Shown: one piece after another, positions 54,495-63,955 of the stretch
How the letters are laid out: every line of letters begins with the position of its first letter
How positions within the stretch are numbered: the stretch's first letter is position 1
NCBI GenBank assembly: GCA_021201475.1
Contig: JAJQEV010000119.1
Coordinates: 1 to 64,000 of the forward strand
From: Clostridiales bacterium
Lineage (GTDB): Bacteria; Bacillota; Clostridia; Oscillospirales; Oscillospiraceae
Direction: 5' to 3'
DNA length: 64,000 nt
Program-made: the position numbers and the translations under genes
Notes under the pieces: model-generated
Database searches by the model: none
Told to the model about the DNA's origin: nothing
What the model saw: only the letters and a program-made list of their open reading frames with translations

Positions 54495-55202
54495 ATGCTG
54501 CGGATAGCTATTGCAGAGGACGAAGCGGAATCCCGTGCGCAGTTGACGGAGTTCTTGCAGCAATATGAGGAGGCCTACTCTGTGGAGATGGAGGTTTCCT
54601 GCTTCCCCAGCGGGGTGGATTTGGTACAGGACTATCGGCCGGAGTATGACATCATCCTGCTGGACATCGCCATGCCGGATATGGACGGCATGGAAACAGC
54701 CCGACACATCCGACAGGTGGACGAACAGGCGGTGCTGGTGTTCATCACCCAGATGGCCCAGTACGCCATCAACGGCTACGAGGTGGACGCGCTGGACTTC
54801 CTGCTGAAGCCGGTGAACTATGACGTGTTCGCCATGAAGCTGACCAAGGCCATCCGTCGGGCGGAGAGCCGGGAGGGGAAGCGCATCGTCCTGACGCTGG
54901 CAAGCGGCGTCCAGGTGCTGCAAACCAGGGACATCTACTATGTGGAGATTCAGAATCATATCCTGCACTATCACACCAATCAGGGTGAGTTTGCCCTGCG
55001 TGGGACAATGCAGAAGGCGGAGCAGGAGTTGGCGCCCTACCATTTCAGCCGGTGCAGCAACTGGTGCCTGGTGAACCTGGCCTATGTGTCCCAGGTGGAT
55101 AAGAACGTGGTGACTGTGGCGGGAACGCCCCTGGACATCAGCCGCCGGAACCGGACGGCCTTCATGGCGGCGCTGACGCGGTACATGGGGGGCAGCACAT
55201 AA
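54495..55202 (+). CDS. LytTR family response regulator
   Basis: A 235-residue two-component regulator. The receiver domain (residues 1-120) has the phospho-acceptor Asp57 in DIILLDIAMPDMDG, the switch-region Thr in VFITQMAQYA and the lysine in LLKPVNYD. The C-terminal LytTR DNA-binding domain (140-235) reads YYVEIQNHILHYHTNQGEF and RCSNWCLVNLAYVSQVDKN. LytTR proteins bind pairs of direct repeats with a 21-22-bp period; such a pair exists at 56561-56591 upstream of the GH2 operon. The sensor kinase follows with a 1-bp overlap. Confidence 0.95.
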   Translation: MLRIAIAEDEAESRAQLTEFLQQYEEAYSVEMEVSCFPSGVDLVQDYRPEYDIILLDIAMPDMDGMETARHIRQVDEQAVLVFITQMAQYAINGYEVDALDFLLKPVNYDVFAMKLTKAIRRAESREGKRIVLTLASGVQVLQTRDIYYVEIQNHILHYHTNQGEFALRGTMQKAEQELAPYHFSRCSNWCLVNLAYVSQVDKNVVTVAGTPLDISRRNRTAFMAALTRYMGGST

Positions 55203-56494
55203 TGGTGATGCAAACCTACTGGATAAACTTTTGCTCCTATATATTTTGCTGGGGGTTCTGCCTGGTGTTCCTGCTGCCTCTGCCCCGGAGGAGGGGGTTC
55301 CCGCTGTGGGCTGCGGCATTTCTGCTCTGCAACGGCCTGCTCTGCCTTGGTACGCTGTATCTGACGGCGGAGCAATGCAACTGGCTCATCCCTGTGGAGC
55401 TGCCGGCCTCCGCGGCGCTGATGGCGCTGGCCTGCTGCAAGGTGAAGGCCAGCATTGCCCTGTACTTTGGTATATGGTCGGTGCTGTGCGTGGCGCTGCT
55501 GGAGGAGCTTTACGACCTGCCCTACCTCCATCTGCGCTTCCCGGTGCTGGACGGGGTGCTGTACCGGGTGGCGATTTTGATGGCTGTCATCTGCATCGTC
55601 GGCGGGGCGCTGGCCCTGACGGAGCGGAAATGGATGCCGGTGTATGGCAACGACCATGTGGGGCCCCGGCAGTTGACCTCCGCCGTCATGCTCTACATGA
55701 TATTCATGGTGCTGCTGGTCATCTTCTACAACCACCCGGAGCTGACCCCCATCAGCCTGTTGATTCTGATTGGGCAGGCATACTGCGTCACCCTGCTGTA
55801 CCTGCAAACGGCTCTGTTCCAAAAGAGCGCCCTCCAGCAGGAGGTGAACACCCTGAACCTGCTGTGGCAACAGCAGAAGCGGCAATACGAGTTCTCCAGG
55901 GAAAGCATTGCCCGGGTAAACCAAAAGTACCATGACCTGAAGCATACGCTGGCGGCTGTCCGTAGCATGGAGAGCAATGAGCAGCAGCGCCGCGCCTTGC
56001 AGGATATCGAGGACTCCGTCCACGGCTACGACCTGAACGTCAACACCAACAATGAGACGCTGAACACCGTCCTGACGGAGAAGCAGCTGGAGTGCGACCG
56101 GAAGGGTATCACGGTGAACTGCGTCGTGGACGGGGCCAGCGTGGACTTTATGAACCCCGTTGACCTGTATACCATTATGGGCAACGCCATGGACAACGCC
56201 ATGGAGGCCGTCTCCAAGTTTGAGCGGCCCCACCTGCGCATCATTGACGTGCTGGTGCACGTCCGGCAGCGCTTCCTGGTCATCAGCATCACCAACCCCA
56301 TGAAGGAGCCTCCCAGCTTTGAGGACGGGCTGCCTGTCTCTACAAAGGAGCAGGACGGCTTCCACGGCTTCGGCATCCGCAGCATTCGCTCCACCGTACA
56401 GAAGTACGGCGGCGAAACGGTGATCGACACCAGGGACGGGTTCTTTTGCCTGAGCATCACCATCCCGCTGCCGGAGAAAACGCAGGGCGCATAG
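55202..56494 (+). CDS. GHKL-type sensor histidine kinase
   Basis: A 430-residue membrane sensor kinase of the GHKL/AgrC-like group. The N-terminal 200 residues hold about six hydrophobic spans, then a coiled-coil (QQEVNTLNLLWQQQKRQYEFSRESIARVNQKYHDLKHTL), with phospho-acceptor His244 in YHDLKH. The GHKL ATPase follows, with the N box NAMDNAMEAV and the G box GFHGFGIRSIRSTV. It phosphorylates the LytTR partner encoded just upstream. The external signal is unknown; AgrC-type kinases sense peptides, whereas the glycosidase context hints at a sugar-related cue. The start overlaps the regulator stop (TAATG). Confidence 0.94.
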   Translation: MVMQTYWINFCSYIFCWGFCLVFLLPLPRRRGFPLWAAAFLLCNGLLCLGTLYLTAEQCNWLIPVELPASAALMALACCKVKASIALYFGIWSVLCVALLEELYDLPYLHLRFPVLDGVLYRVAILMAVICIVGGALALTERKWMPVYGNDHVGPRQLTSAVMLYMIFMVLLVIFYNHPELTPISLLILIGQAYCVTLLYLQTALFQKSALQQEVNTLNLLWQQQKRQYEFSRESIARVNQKYHDLKHTLAAVRSMESNEQQRRALQDIEDSVHGYDLNVNTNNETLNTVLTEKQLECDRKGITVNCVVDGASVDFMNPVDLYTIMGNAMDNAMEAVSKFERPHLRIIDVLVHVRQRFLVISITNPMKEPPSFEDGLPVSTKEQDGFHGFGIRSIRSTVQKYGGETVIDTRDGFFCLSITIPLPEKTQGA

Positions 56495-56560
56495 AAACGA
56501 TACCATCCATCGTCGGTAAGGAAGAATTATCCCCCTTCCTTACCGTTTTTTTTGTGCATT

Positions 56561-56591
56561 ACGACCACTTACGTCGTGAAAACGACCACTT
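56561..56591 (+). promoter_or_regulatory. Direct repeats, predicted LytTR binding site
   Basis: ACGACCACTT occurs at 56561-56570 and again at 56582-56591, a period of 21 bp (two helical turns). The second copy ends 12 bp upstream of the -35 box at 56604. This is the geometry expected of an activating LytTR dimer site, and the LytTR gene is just upstream. Confidence 0.82.
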
Positions 56592-56603
56592 CGGGCAGCG
56601 ACC

Positions 56604-56632
56604 TTGAAAAAATTTAAGGAAAAACGTATAAC
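56604..56632 (+). promoter_or_regulatory. Promoter of the GH2-GH3-GPH glycoside genes
   Basis: TTGAAA (56604-56609), 17 bp, TATAAC (56627-56632). It follows the direct repeats and lies 67 bp before the GH2 start. Confidence 0.75.
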
Positions 56633-56698
56633 ACTTTTTATAAAAGCCCCGAGTGCGATTGCGAGGCGGAGCATCAGAAAAAGGATGGGAGAGACGAT

Positions 56699-58621
56699 AT
56701 GAAAAGAAGCATCAACATGAATCAATCCTGGCAGTTCACCGGGAAGGACGGCGTTGCCATCGCGGTGGACATCCCCCACACCTGGAACAACATTGACGGG
56801 CAGGACGGCGGAAACGACTACTATCGCGGCACCTGCGTCTATGAAAAGAGCTTCCCCAAGCCGGACTTTGACCCGGACACCGAGCGGGTCTATCTGGAGT
56901 TCCGGGGGGTCAACGCCTCAGCGGAGGTCATTTTGAACGGGGCCGCCGCCATGACCCACGACGGCGGCTACTCCACCTTCCGGGCGGATGTCACTGACGT
57001 GCTGGCGCCGGACAACGCTCTGACCGTCAGGGCGGACAACAGCGTCAATGACCGGGTCTATCCCCAGAAGGCAGACTTCACCTTTTACGGCGGCATCTAT
57101 CGGGACGTGCTGCTGCGGGTGGTGAACAAGGTTCACTTTGACCTGGACTACTTCGGCGGCGAAGGGCTGCAAGTCACCCCCAAGGTGGAGGGCGCTGACG
57201 GCAAGGTACAGGTCAAGACCTGGCACAACGGTGAGAACGCCGCCGTATCCGTCCGGCTGCTGGACGGTGAAGGGGCCGAGGTGGCCTCCGGCGCGGGGGA
57301 CGACGTGACCCTGACCATCCCCTCCGTTCACCTGTGGAACGGGGTGAAGGACCCTTACCTCTATACGGCGGTGGCCACCCTGACGGTGGACGGCGAGGCT
57401 GTGGACGAGGTCAGCGCCCGCTTCGGCGTGCGCACCTGCCGGGTAGACCCCAATGAAGGATTCTTCCTGAACGGGCAGCGGTACCCCCTCCGGGGCGTCA
57501 GCCGCCACCAGGACTGGAAGGGCCTTGGCAACGCCCTGACGAAGGAGCATCACGAAACGGACATGGCCATCATCCGGGAGATGGGGGTCAACACCATCCG
57601 CCTGGCCCACTATCAGCACGACCAGTACTTCTATGACCTGTGCGACCAGTACGGCATGGTGGTGTGGGCGGAAATCCCCTACATCTCGGAGCATATGCCC
57701 AACGGTCGGGCCAACACCATCAGCCAGATGACCGAGCTGATCGTGCAGAACTACAACCACGCCTCCATCGTCTGCTGGGGCGTCTCCAATGAAATCACCA
57801 TCAGCACCAAGGACAAGGCGGATATGCTGGACAACCACCACGTCCTGAACGACCTGTGCCATAAGATGGACCCCACCCGGTTCACCACCCTGGCCTGCTA
57901 CGCCATGTGCGGCCCCTTCAACAAAGTGGCCCACATCACCGACGTGGTCAGCTGGAACCTGTACCTAGGCTGGTATGTGCCGGGGCTGTTCCTGAACGAC
58001 CTGTGGATTGACTTCTTCCACTGGAAGTATCCCAACCGCTGCCTGGGCTATTCGGAGTACGGCTGCGAGGCCATGCCTAACCTCCACAGTGACCATCCCA
58101 AGCGGGGCGACCAGTCTGAAGAATACCAGGCCATTTATCACGAGTATCTGCTCAAGTGCTTTGAGAAGCGGCCCTTTATGTGGGCTACCCACGTCTGGAA
58201 TATGTTCGACTTCGCGGCGGACGCCCGTGACCAGGGCGGCGAGCCGGGGATGAACCACAAGGGCCTCGTCACCTTTGACCGCAAGACGAGGAAGGACAGC
58301 TTCTACCTCTACAAAGCCTACTGGAGCGACGAGCCCTTCGTCCACATCTGCGGCAAGCGGCAGGAGGATCGGGTTGGCACGCAAATCGAGCTGAAGGTCT
58401 ACTCCAACCAGCCGAAGGTGGCCCTCTACGTGGGGGACAAGCAGGTCTCCGAGGCCCAGGGCGACAAAATCTTCCGCTTCACCGTGCCGATGGAGGGCGA
58501 CGTTGCCGTTCGCGTAGTGGCAGGGTCGTGTGAAGATACCGCCGCCTTCCATAAGGTGGATACCCCCAACCCCCGGTACAAGCTCCAGGCCGGGGACGGC
58601 AACGGCGGCAACTGGGTGTAA
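56699..58621 (+). CDS. Glycoside hydrolase family 2 (beta-galactosidase or beta-glucuronidase-like)
   Basis: A 640-residue cytosolic exo-glycosidase, without signal peptide. Order: jelly-roll sugar-binding domain (1-160), immunoglobulin-like domain (170-260) and the TIM barrel. Glu365 in WGVSNE is the acid/base and Glu453 in GYSEYG the nucleophile. Residues NHKG near 523 match the NxK pattern noted for beta-glucuronidases, but similar wording (N-D-K-G) occurs in GH2 beta-galactosidases, so the sugar is open. AGGATGGGAG precedes the ATG. It is the first gene after the LytTR-type direct repeats, ahead of a membrane-anchored GH3 and a sugar symporter. Confidence 0.9.
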   Translation: MKRSINMNQSWQFTGKDGVAIAVDIPHTWNNIDGQDGGNDYYRGTCVYEKSFPKPDFDPDTERVYLEFRGVNASAEVILNGAAAMTHDGGYSTFRADVTDVLAPDNALTVRADNSVNDRVYPQKADFTFYGGIYRDVLLRVVNKVHFDLDYFGGEGLQVTPKVEGADGKVQVKTWHNGENAAVSVRLLDGEGAEVASGAGDDVTLTIPSVHLWNGVKDPYLYTAVATLTVDGEAVDEVSARFGVRTCRVDPNEGFFLNGQRYPLRGVSRHQDWKGLGNALTKEHHETDMAIIREMGVNTIRLAHYQHDQYFYDLCDQYGMVVWAEIPYISEHMPNGRANTISQMTELIVQNYNHASIVCWGVSNEITISTKDKADMLDNHHVLNDLCHKMDPTRFTTLACYAMCGPFNKVAHITDVVSWNLYLGWYVPGLFLNDLWIDFFHWKYPNRCLGYSEYGCEAMPNLHSDHPKRGDQSEEYQAIYHEYLLKCFEKRPFMWATHVWNMFDFAADARDQGGEPGMNHKGLVTFDRKTRKDSFYLYKAYWSDEPFVHICGKRQEDRVGTQIELKVYSNQPKVALYVGDKQVSEAQGDKIFRFTVPMEGDVAVRVVAGSCEDTAAFHKVDTPNPRYKLQAGDGNGGNWV

Positions 58622-58689
58622 CAGGCATCCGATCGGAACGTCTATTTTGCGCGCTGTTTCAGGGTTGTTTCGGCGCGTGTGAATAGAAA

Positions 58690-58724
58690 GCGACGGCCTC
58701 TGTATACGGGGCAGAGGCCGTCGC
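58690..58724 (+). terminator. Hairpin between GH2 and GH3 genes
   Basis: GCGACGGCCTCTG pairs perfectly with its complement at 58712-58724. No T run follows, so it may be a partial stop or an mRNA-stabilising stem. Confidence 0.5.
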
Positions 58725-58804
58725 GCAGCAGAGGAAAGGAGGATTAGTTCCCGGAAACACACAGATAATTTTCATACAATGATTAGGATTGGAGGAATCC
58801 AAAC

Positions 58805-61802
58805 ATGGCAAAAAAGGAAAAGAAGAAAGGCACTGGCATCGTCAAGTGGTCGGTGCTGACCGCAGTGATGGCAATCATCATGGTCGGCGGCTTTGTTGCC
58901 AACTATTTTGGCGGCATTTATGCCACGACGGTGAACATCTACCTCGGCACGTCCACCTATAAGGTGGTGAACGGCAACGACGAGGCCGTGTACTTTACCA
59001 GCGACTTCTCCAGCCAGGAAGAGCTGGAGGCCTATGAGGCAGAGCTTTGCGCTACCGTGGAAGCGGAAGGCGCAGCCCTGCTGACCAACGAAAACAACGC
59101 CCTGCCTCTGGCCTCCGGCGCCAAGGTCAGCCTGTTCGCCCGCGGCTCCGTGGATCTGATGTACGGCGGCACCGGCTCCGGTTCCGTTGACACCAGTGCC
59201 GCCCCCCACCCTGCTGGAGGCCCTGACCGATTACGGTATTGAGGTCAACCAGACCCTGTGGGATTGGTATGTGTCCGTGGCGGACAGCTATAGCCGCGTG
59301 ACCCCCGACGCCATCTCCGACGTGCTGGAAGCCAACACCCAGTATGCCGTCAACGAGGCTCCCTGGTCTGAGGTCGAGGCTGGTGCCGGCGACTCCTTCG
59401 CCGAGTATGGCGACGCCGCTATCGTGGTGTTCTCCCGCTCCGGCGGTGAGGGCGCTGACCTGCCCGCCGGCGACAACGGCGCCGACCTGTGGTACAGCTC
59501 CGGTACCGAGGGTGACGGCAACTACCTGGAGCTCTCCGCTGAAGAGCTGGAGTTGCTGGCCGGCTTGAAGGAGCTGAAGGATGAGGGCGTGTTCCAGTCC
59601 ATCATCGTCCTGCTCAACACCTCCAACGCCATTGAGCTGGACTTCCTGAACCCCGACGTTTGCGGCGTGGATTACGGCGTGGATGCCTGCATGTGGATCG
59701 GCGACGTGGGCCAGACCGGCGCCAACGGCGTGGCGCAGCTCCTGTCCGGCGAAGTGTCCCCCTCTGGCAGTCTGGTGGATACCTATTGGTATGACAACCT
59801 GGCCAACCCCGCTGTGACCAACTTCTACTCCAGAGAGTATTCCGGCGCCTCTGACTATGGCTTCTCCTCTGACGACGCCGACTACGGCAACCAGGCCATG
59901 TACAGCGTCTATCAGGAAGGCATTTACCTGGGCTATCGTTATACCGAGACCCGTTATGAAGACGTAGTGATGGGTACCGCCAATGCCGGTGATTTCGACT
60001 ATGCCTCCACCGTGGCCTATGCTTTCGGCTATGGCATCAGCTACACCACCTTCGAGTATAGCGACTATTCCATGACCGCCACCGACGACGGCTTTGAAAT
60101 CACCGTCACCGTCACCAACACCGGCGACACCTACTCCGGCAAGAAGACCGTTCAGGTCTACTTCCAGAGCCCCTACACCGACTATGACAAGGCCTATGGC
60201 ATTGAGAAGGCCAGCGTGGAGCTGTGCGGCTATGCCAAGACCGACACCCTGGCCCCCGGCGAATCCGAGACGGTTACTATCACAGTGGACAAGTCCGAGC
60301 TGCGCTCCTATGACTCCAACAACGCTCAGACCTACATCCTGGACGCGGGTGATTACTACTTCACCATCGGCGACGGCTCCCATGACGCTGTCAACAACAT
60401 TCTGGCCGCCAAGGGCTACACCACCGAGGACGGCATGACCGCCGACGGCAACGCCGACCTGGTTGCCACCTGGACTCAGGACACTCTGGACACCGAAATT
60501 TTCGCCACCTCTGAGGCCACCGGTACCGCCATCACCAACCTGTTTGATGAGGCCGACCCCAACAAGGCTTCCTATAGCCCCGGCGAGGTCACCTGGCTGT
60601 CCCGCTCCGATTGGGAGGGCACCTATCCCACCGGCACCTTCGACCTGACTATGAACGATGAACTGGCCGCCGAGCTGGCCACCACCCGTTACGATTCCTC
60701 CGAGGTGGAGGAAATGGATATGCCCACCCTGGGAGCGGACAACGGCATGAACCTGTCCTCCATGATCGGCAAGGACTATGACGATGAGGATTGGGATCTG
60801 CTGCTGGATCAGCTGACCTACTCCGAGATGGTGGAGACCATCACCCTGGGCTTCCATAACACCAAGCAGGTCAACTCCGTCTCCAAGCCCGCCACCAGCG
60901 ACGAAAACGGCCCCCAGGGCCTGACCGCCTCCCTGACCGGCGGCGACTCCGCCATGTGCTACACCTCTGAGGACATCATGGCGGCCACCTTCAACGACGA
61001 GCTGATCTATCAGATGGGTCTGTGCATCGGTGAGGACTGCCTGGGTCACGGTTACTCCGGTCTGTACGGCCCCGGCATCAATATGCACCGTACCGCTTAT
61101 TCCGGCCGTAACTTCGAGTATTACTCCGAGGATCCCTTCATTGCCGGTTCCATCTGTGCCAGCGAGGTGCAGGGCATCCAGTCCAAGGGCGTCTATGTCT
61201 ATCTGAAGCACGTTGCCCTGAACGACTCCGAGACCAGCCGTGAAGGCGTCAGCACCTGGATCAACGAGCAGGCTGCCCGTGAGATTTACCTGGAAGTGGC
61301 TGACAAGGCCATCGTGGACGGCGGCGCCTGGTGCGTCATGTCCGGCTTCAACCGCTGGGGCGCTTACTGGTGCGGCGAGTACTACAACCTCCAGACCGCT
61401 TTCCTCCGGGATGAGCTGGGTCTCCAGGGTATGTCTCTGACTGACTTCTCCGGCTATAGCCACTACATGGATCTGCCCGACGCACTGATCGGCGGTACCG
61501 ACATCTATGACAGCCCCGCAACGCTTATCCACACTGCTGATGCTTACGCAGCTGCCTATGATGAGAACGACCCCTACATGATTGCCGAGATGAAGGAGGC
61601 CATGCACCGCATCCTCTACACCGTAGCCAACTCCAATGCCATGAACGGCTGGGATGAGGATACCTACATCAAGACCGTCACCCCCTGGTGGCAGCTCGCC
61701 GTCTATGCGATCATCGTGGTCGGCATTGTGGGTACGATTGCCTGCGCGGTGATGCTGGTTCTGGCCATCCGCCGGAAGCAGGCCGCAAACGCCAAGAAGT
61801 AA
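58805..61802 (+). CDS. Membrane-anchored GH3 with reversed domain order (frameshifted)
   Basis: Two reading frames, 58805-59242 and 59187-61802, are the two parts of one GH3 of about 998 residues. Adding or removing one C in the C6 run at 59202-59207 joins them at SAAPTLLEAL. Order is unusual: a membrane span (about 15-38), the GH3 C-terminal domain (GAALLTNENNALPL, GGTGSGSVDT), a fibronectin III-like domain, then the GH3 N-terminal catalytic barrel (LYGPGINMHRTAYSGRNFEYYSEDP, nucleophile Asp in GMSLTDFSGY), and a second span before the end (LAVYAIIVVGIVGTIACAVMLVLAI). It would face outward. This swapped order is known from some ruminal beta-glucosidases. Substrate unknown, beta-glucosides or similar. 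Confidence 0.85.
59202..59207 (+). other. C6 run at the GH3 frame break
   Basis: GCCGCCCCCCACCCTG: with six C the frame leaves GH3; with five C it reads AAPTLLEAL, as the family requires. The run is short for phase variation but suits a single-base sequencing error or a real indel. Confidence 0.8.
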
Positions 61803-61886
61803 CTTCATCAAACGTTCCCTTCCATCCCTGCCCCTCCCCGGAGGGGCAGGGACCGCCCACAGTCAGACAGTTTTGAGGTGAATCCT

Positions 61887-63467
61887 ATGAGTGAAAAAAC
61901 TGAAACAGCGCCTGCCGGTGTGAACCGCGCGAAAATGTACCAGCTGGTGCTGTTCCCCATGAACAACGGCGCCACCAACGTCTATTTCGTCCTGGTGCTG
62001 TCCTATGTGGCGCAGTTCGGCTCCAGCGTATTGCAGCTGGGGATGTTCGCGTCCATCATGGTGACGGTCATGCGTCTGGCTGACGCCGTCACCGACCCCA
62101 TCATCGGCGCACTGATGGACCGCACCAGCACCAGAATCGGCAAGTTCCGTCCCTTTATGATTCTCGGCAGCGCCATTATGGCTGTCAGCGTCCTTGTAAT
62201 GTATGTGCTGCTGCCCTTCATCCCGGAGAGCATGATGGCCCTGCGGTACATCGGCTTCGTGGTCATTTACTTCATCTGGGTAATTGGCTACACCTTCCAG
62301 ACCTCCTGCACTCGTGCAGGCCAGACCGTACTGACCAACGACCCCAACCAGCGGCCCATGTTCACCATCTTCAACACCATCGGCTCCATGCTGGGCATGG
62401 GCGTCATGCAGCTGCTGATTCCCACTATCAAGAATATGTACAACGTCTATGACGACGCGGGTAACCTGATTACCTCCGGCTACGCCCGTCCGGAGCTGTA
62501 CCGCATTATCGCTCCGGTAGGCATCGTGGTGTCCGTTTGCCTGACCATTCTGGCCATCATCGGCATCGCCGGCAAAGACCGCCCCGAATTCTACGGCATC
62601 GGCGGCGGCAAGCAGGAGAAGGTCAAGGTCTCCGAGTATGTGGAGATCATCAAGCACAATAAGCCCATGCAGCGGCTGATGGTAGCCGGCGCGGGCTGCA
62701 AGCTGGCCCTGGCCATCGCCACCAACACCACCGTTTTGCTGGCCCTCTACGGCATCATGATGGGCAACTACGACAGCCTGTATCTGCCCATGATGATTCT
62801 GGGCTACGTCTGCGCGGTGCCCTTCTTCCTGCTGTCCGTCCGCACCTCCCAGAAGCTGGGGCAGAAGGCATCTCTGACCAGGTACGTCTCCGTGGCGCTG
62901 ATTTGCTACGTCGGCGTGTTGGCCCTCCTGCTGCTGTGCGACCACACCAGCGGCAGCGCCCTGACCCTGTCCTTCCCGTATAACGGCGGCGGCGCTATCA
63001 ACCTGTACACCATCCTGTTCATCCTCTGCTTCGGCATTGGCTATGGCGCGTATTACGCCACGGCGGATATGCCCATCCCCATGGTGGCGGACTGCTCCGA
63101 CTACGAGACCTATCGCTCCGGCAAGTACATCCCCGGCATTATGGGAACCCTGTTCTCCCTGGTGGATAAGCTAGTGTCCTCTCTGGCCCAGACGCTGGTG
63201 GCCTTGATTTTCCTGATCTGCGCAGGACTCAGCGAGCTGCCCACCGACGCCACTCCCTTCTCCGGCGGCATTAAGGTGGCAGTCATCGTCATGTTCTGCG
63301 TCATCCCGATGCTGGCCTGGGCGGCTACCCTTTGGGCCATGCACGGCTACAGCCTGACCGGCGCGAAGATGAAGGAGATTCAAGCCGTTAACGCCAAGCG
63401 CAAGGAAGAGGTCGCCAACGGTATGACCCTGGAAGAAGCCATGAAGAAGTGGCCCGGTGAGGACTGA
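61887..63467 (+). CDS. GPH family sugar:cation symporter (MFS)
   Basis: A 526-residue transporter of the glycoside-pentoside-hexuronide:cation symporter family (MelB-like) with 12 membrane spans. The family signature VRLADAVTDPIIGALMDRTSTRIGKFRPFMILG-type loop lies near residue 60, and YYATADMPIPMVADCSDYETYRSGKYIPGIMGTLFSLVDK in the second half. It imports oligosaccharides, glucuronides or glycosides released by the upstream GH enzymes. The ATG at 61887 follows GAGGTGAATCC; an in-frame GTG nine bases earlier lies within the site and is rejected. It ends the LytTR-controlled cluster. Confidence 0.94.
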   Translation: MSEKTETAPAGVNRAKMYQLVLFPMNNGATNVYFVLVLSYVAQFGSSVLQLGMFASIMVTVMRLADAVTDPIIGALMDRTSTRIGKFRPFMILGSAIMAVSVLVMYVLLPFIPESMMALRYIGFVVIYFIWVIGYTFQTSCTRAGQTVLTNDPNQRPMFTIFNTIGSMLGMGVMQLLIPTIKNMYNVYDDAGNLITSGYARPELYRIIAPVGIVVSVCLTILAIIGIAGKDRPEFYGIGGGKQEKVKVSEYVEIIKHNKPMQRLMVAGAGCKLALAIATNTTVLLALYGIMMGNYDSLYLPMMILGYVCAVPFFLLSVRTSQKLGQKASLTRYVSVALICYVGVLALLLLCDHTSGSALTLSFPYNGGGAINLYTILFILCFGIGYGAYYATADMPIPMVADCSDYETYRSGKYIPGIMGTLFSLVDKLVSSLAQTLVALIFLICAGLSELPTDATPFSGGIKVAVIVMFCVIPMLAWAATLWAMHGYSLTGAKMKEIQAVNAKRKEEVANGMTLEEAMKKWPGED

Positions 63468-63509
63468 GCCGTTTCCTGCATCTCCTGACAGCAACGTAAT
63501 ACCATTCAC

Positions 63510-63540
63510 CATCCCGAACGCTCCGGCGTTCGGGATGCGT
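63510..63540 (+). terminator. Terminator of the glycoside cluster
   Basis: CATCCCGAACGC pairs with GCGTTCGGGATG around a short loop; CGTTTG follows, a weak T run. Confidence 0.7.
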
Positions 63541-63596
63541 TTGTCTCCGTCCACTTCGCAAACCGTCCGGTCTCCCGAAAAAACTGCGAAAAATCC

Positions 63597-63625
63597 TTGA
63601 CAGGCCGGGGGAAACTCATTATAAT
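63597..63625 (+). promoter_or_regulatory. Promoter of the valS T-box transcript
   Basis: TTGACA (63597-63602), 17 bp, TATAAT (63620-63625). Confidence 0.85.
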
Positions 63626-63639
63626 AGGCGTGTATATTG

Positions 63640-63896
63640 AAAACGTTGATGGGGAGAAGTATGCGCTTCCGAAGGCGAAGAGACAGGGCGGCTGGTGTAA
63701 GCCCTGGCGGAGGTGCGCAGAAAGGTCGCCCCGGAGTTCTGCGGCTGAACGGCAAATCTGCCCACTAGGCCGTGGCGGTGTCCCCCGTTACCGGGAGTAT
63801 GAGTGTCCTCACCCGTTGGGCGGGGAAATTCAGGTGGTACCGCGGAAAATGCGCCCGTTTTCGCCCTGAACCGAGAGTTCAGGGCGTTTTCTTTTG
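63640..63896 (+). ncRNA. T-box leader of valS (valine, GUC specifier)
   Basis: The T-box AGGTGGTACCGCGG is at 63832-63845. Stem I closes by GGGG (63651-63654) with CCCC (63729-63732). The specifier loop shows AGTA on the 5' side and GAAAGGTCG on the 3' side, which puts the codon GTC (valine) at 63725-63727, followed by G. The terminator CGCCCTGAA/TTCAGGGCG (63862-63886) ends in TTTTCTTTT. The downstream gene is valS, which agrees. Confidence 0.92.
63862..63895 (+). terminator. T-box terminator before valS
   Basis: CGCCCTGAA and TTCAGGGCG with a CCGAGAG loop, then TTTTCTTTT. It forms when charged tRNA-Val binds the leader. Confidence 0.88.
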
Positions 63897-63955
63897 GCGG
63901 CGAGGCCCCAAGCGAAGCCAGGGCGCGCCGCCACCGAGAGGAAGGAGTAAACAAC

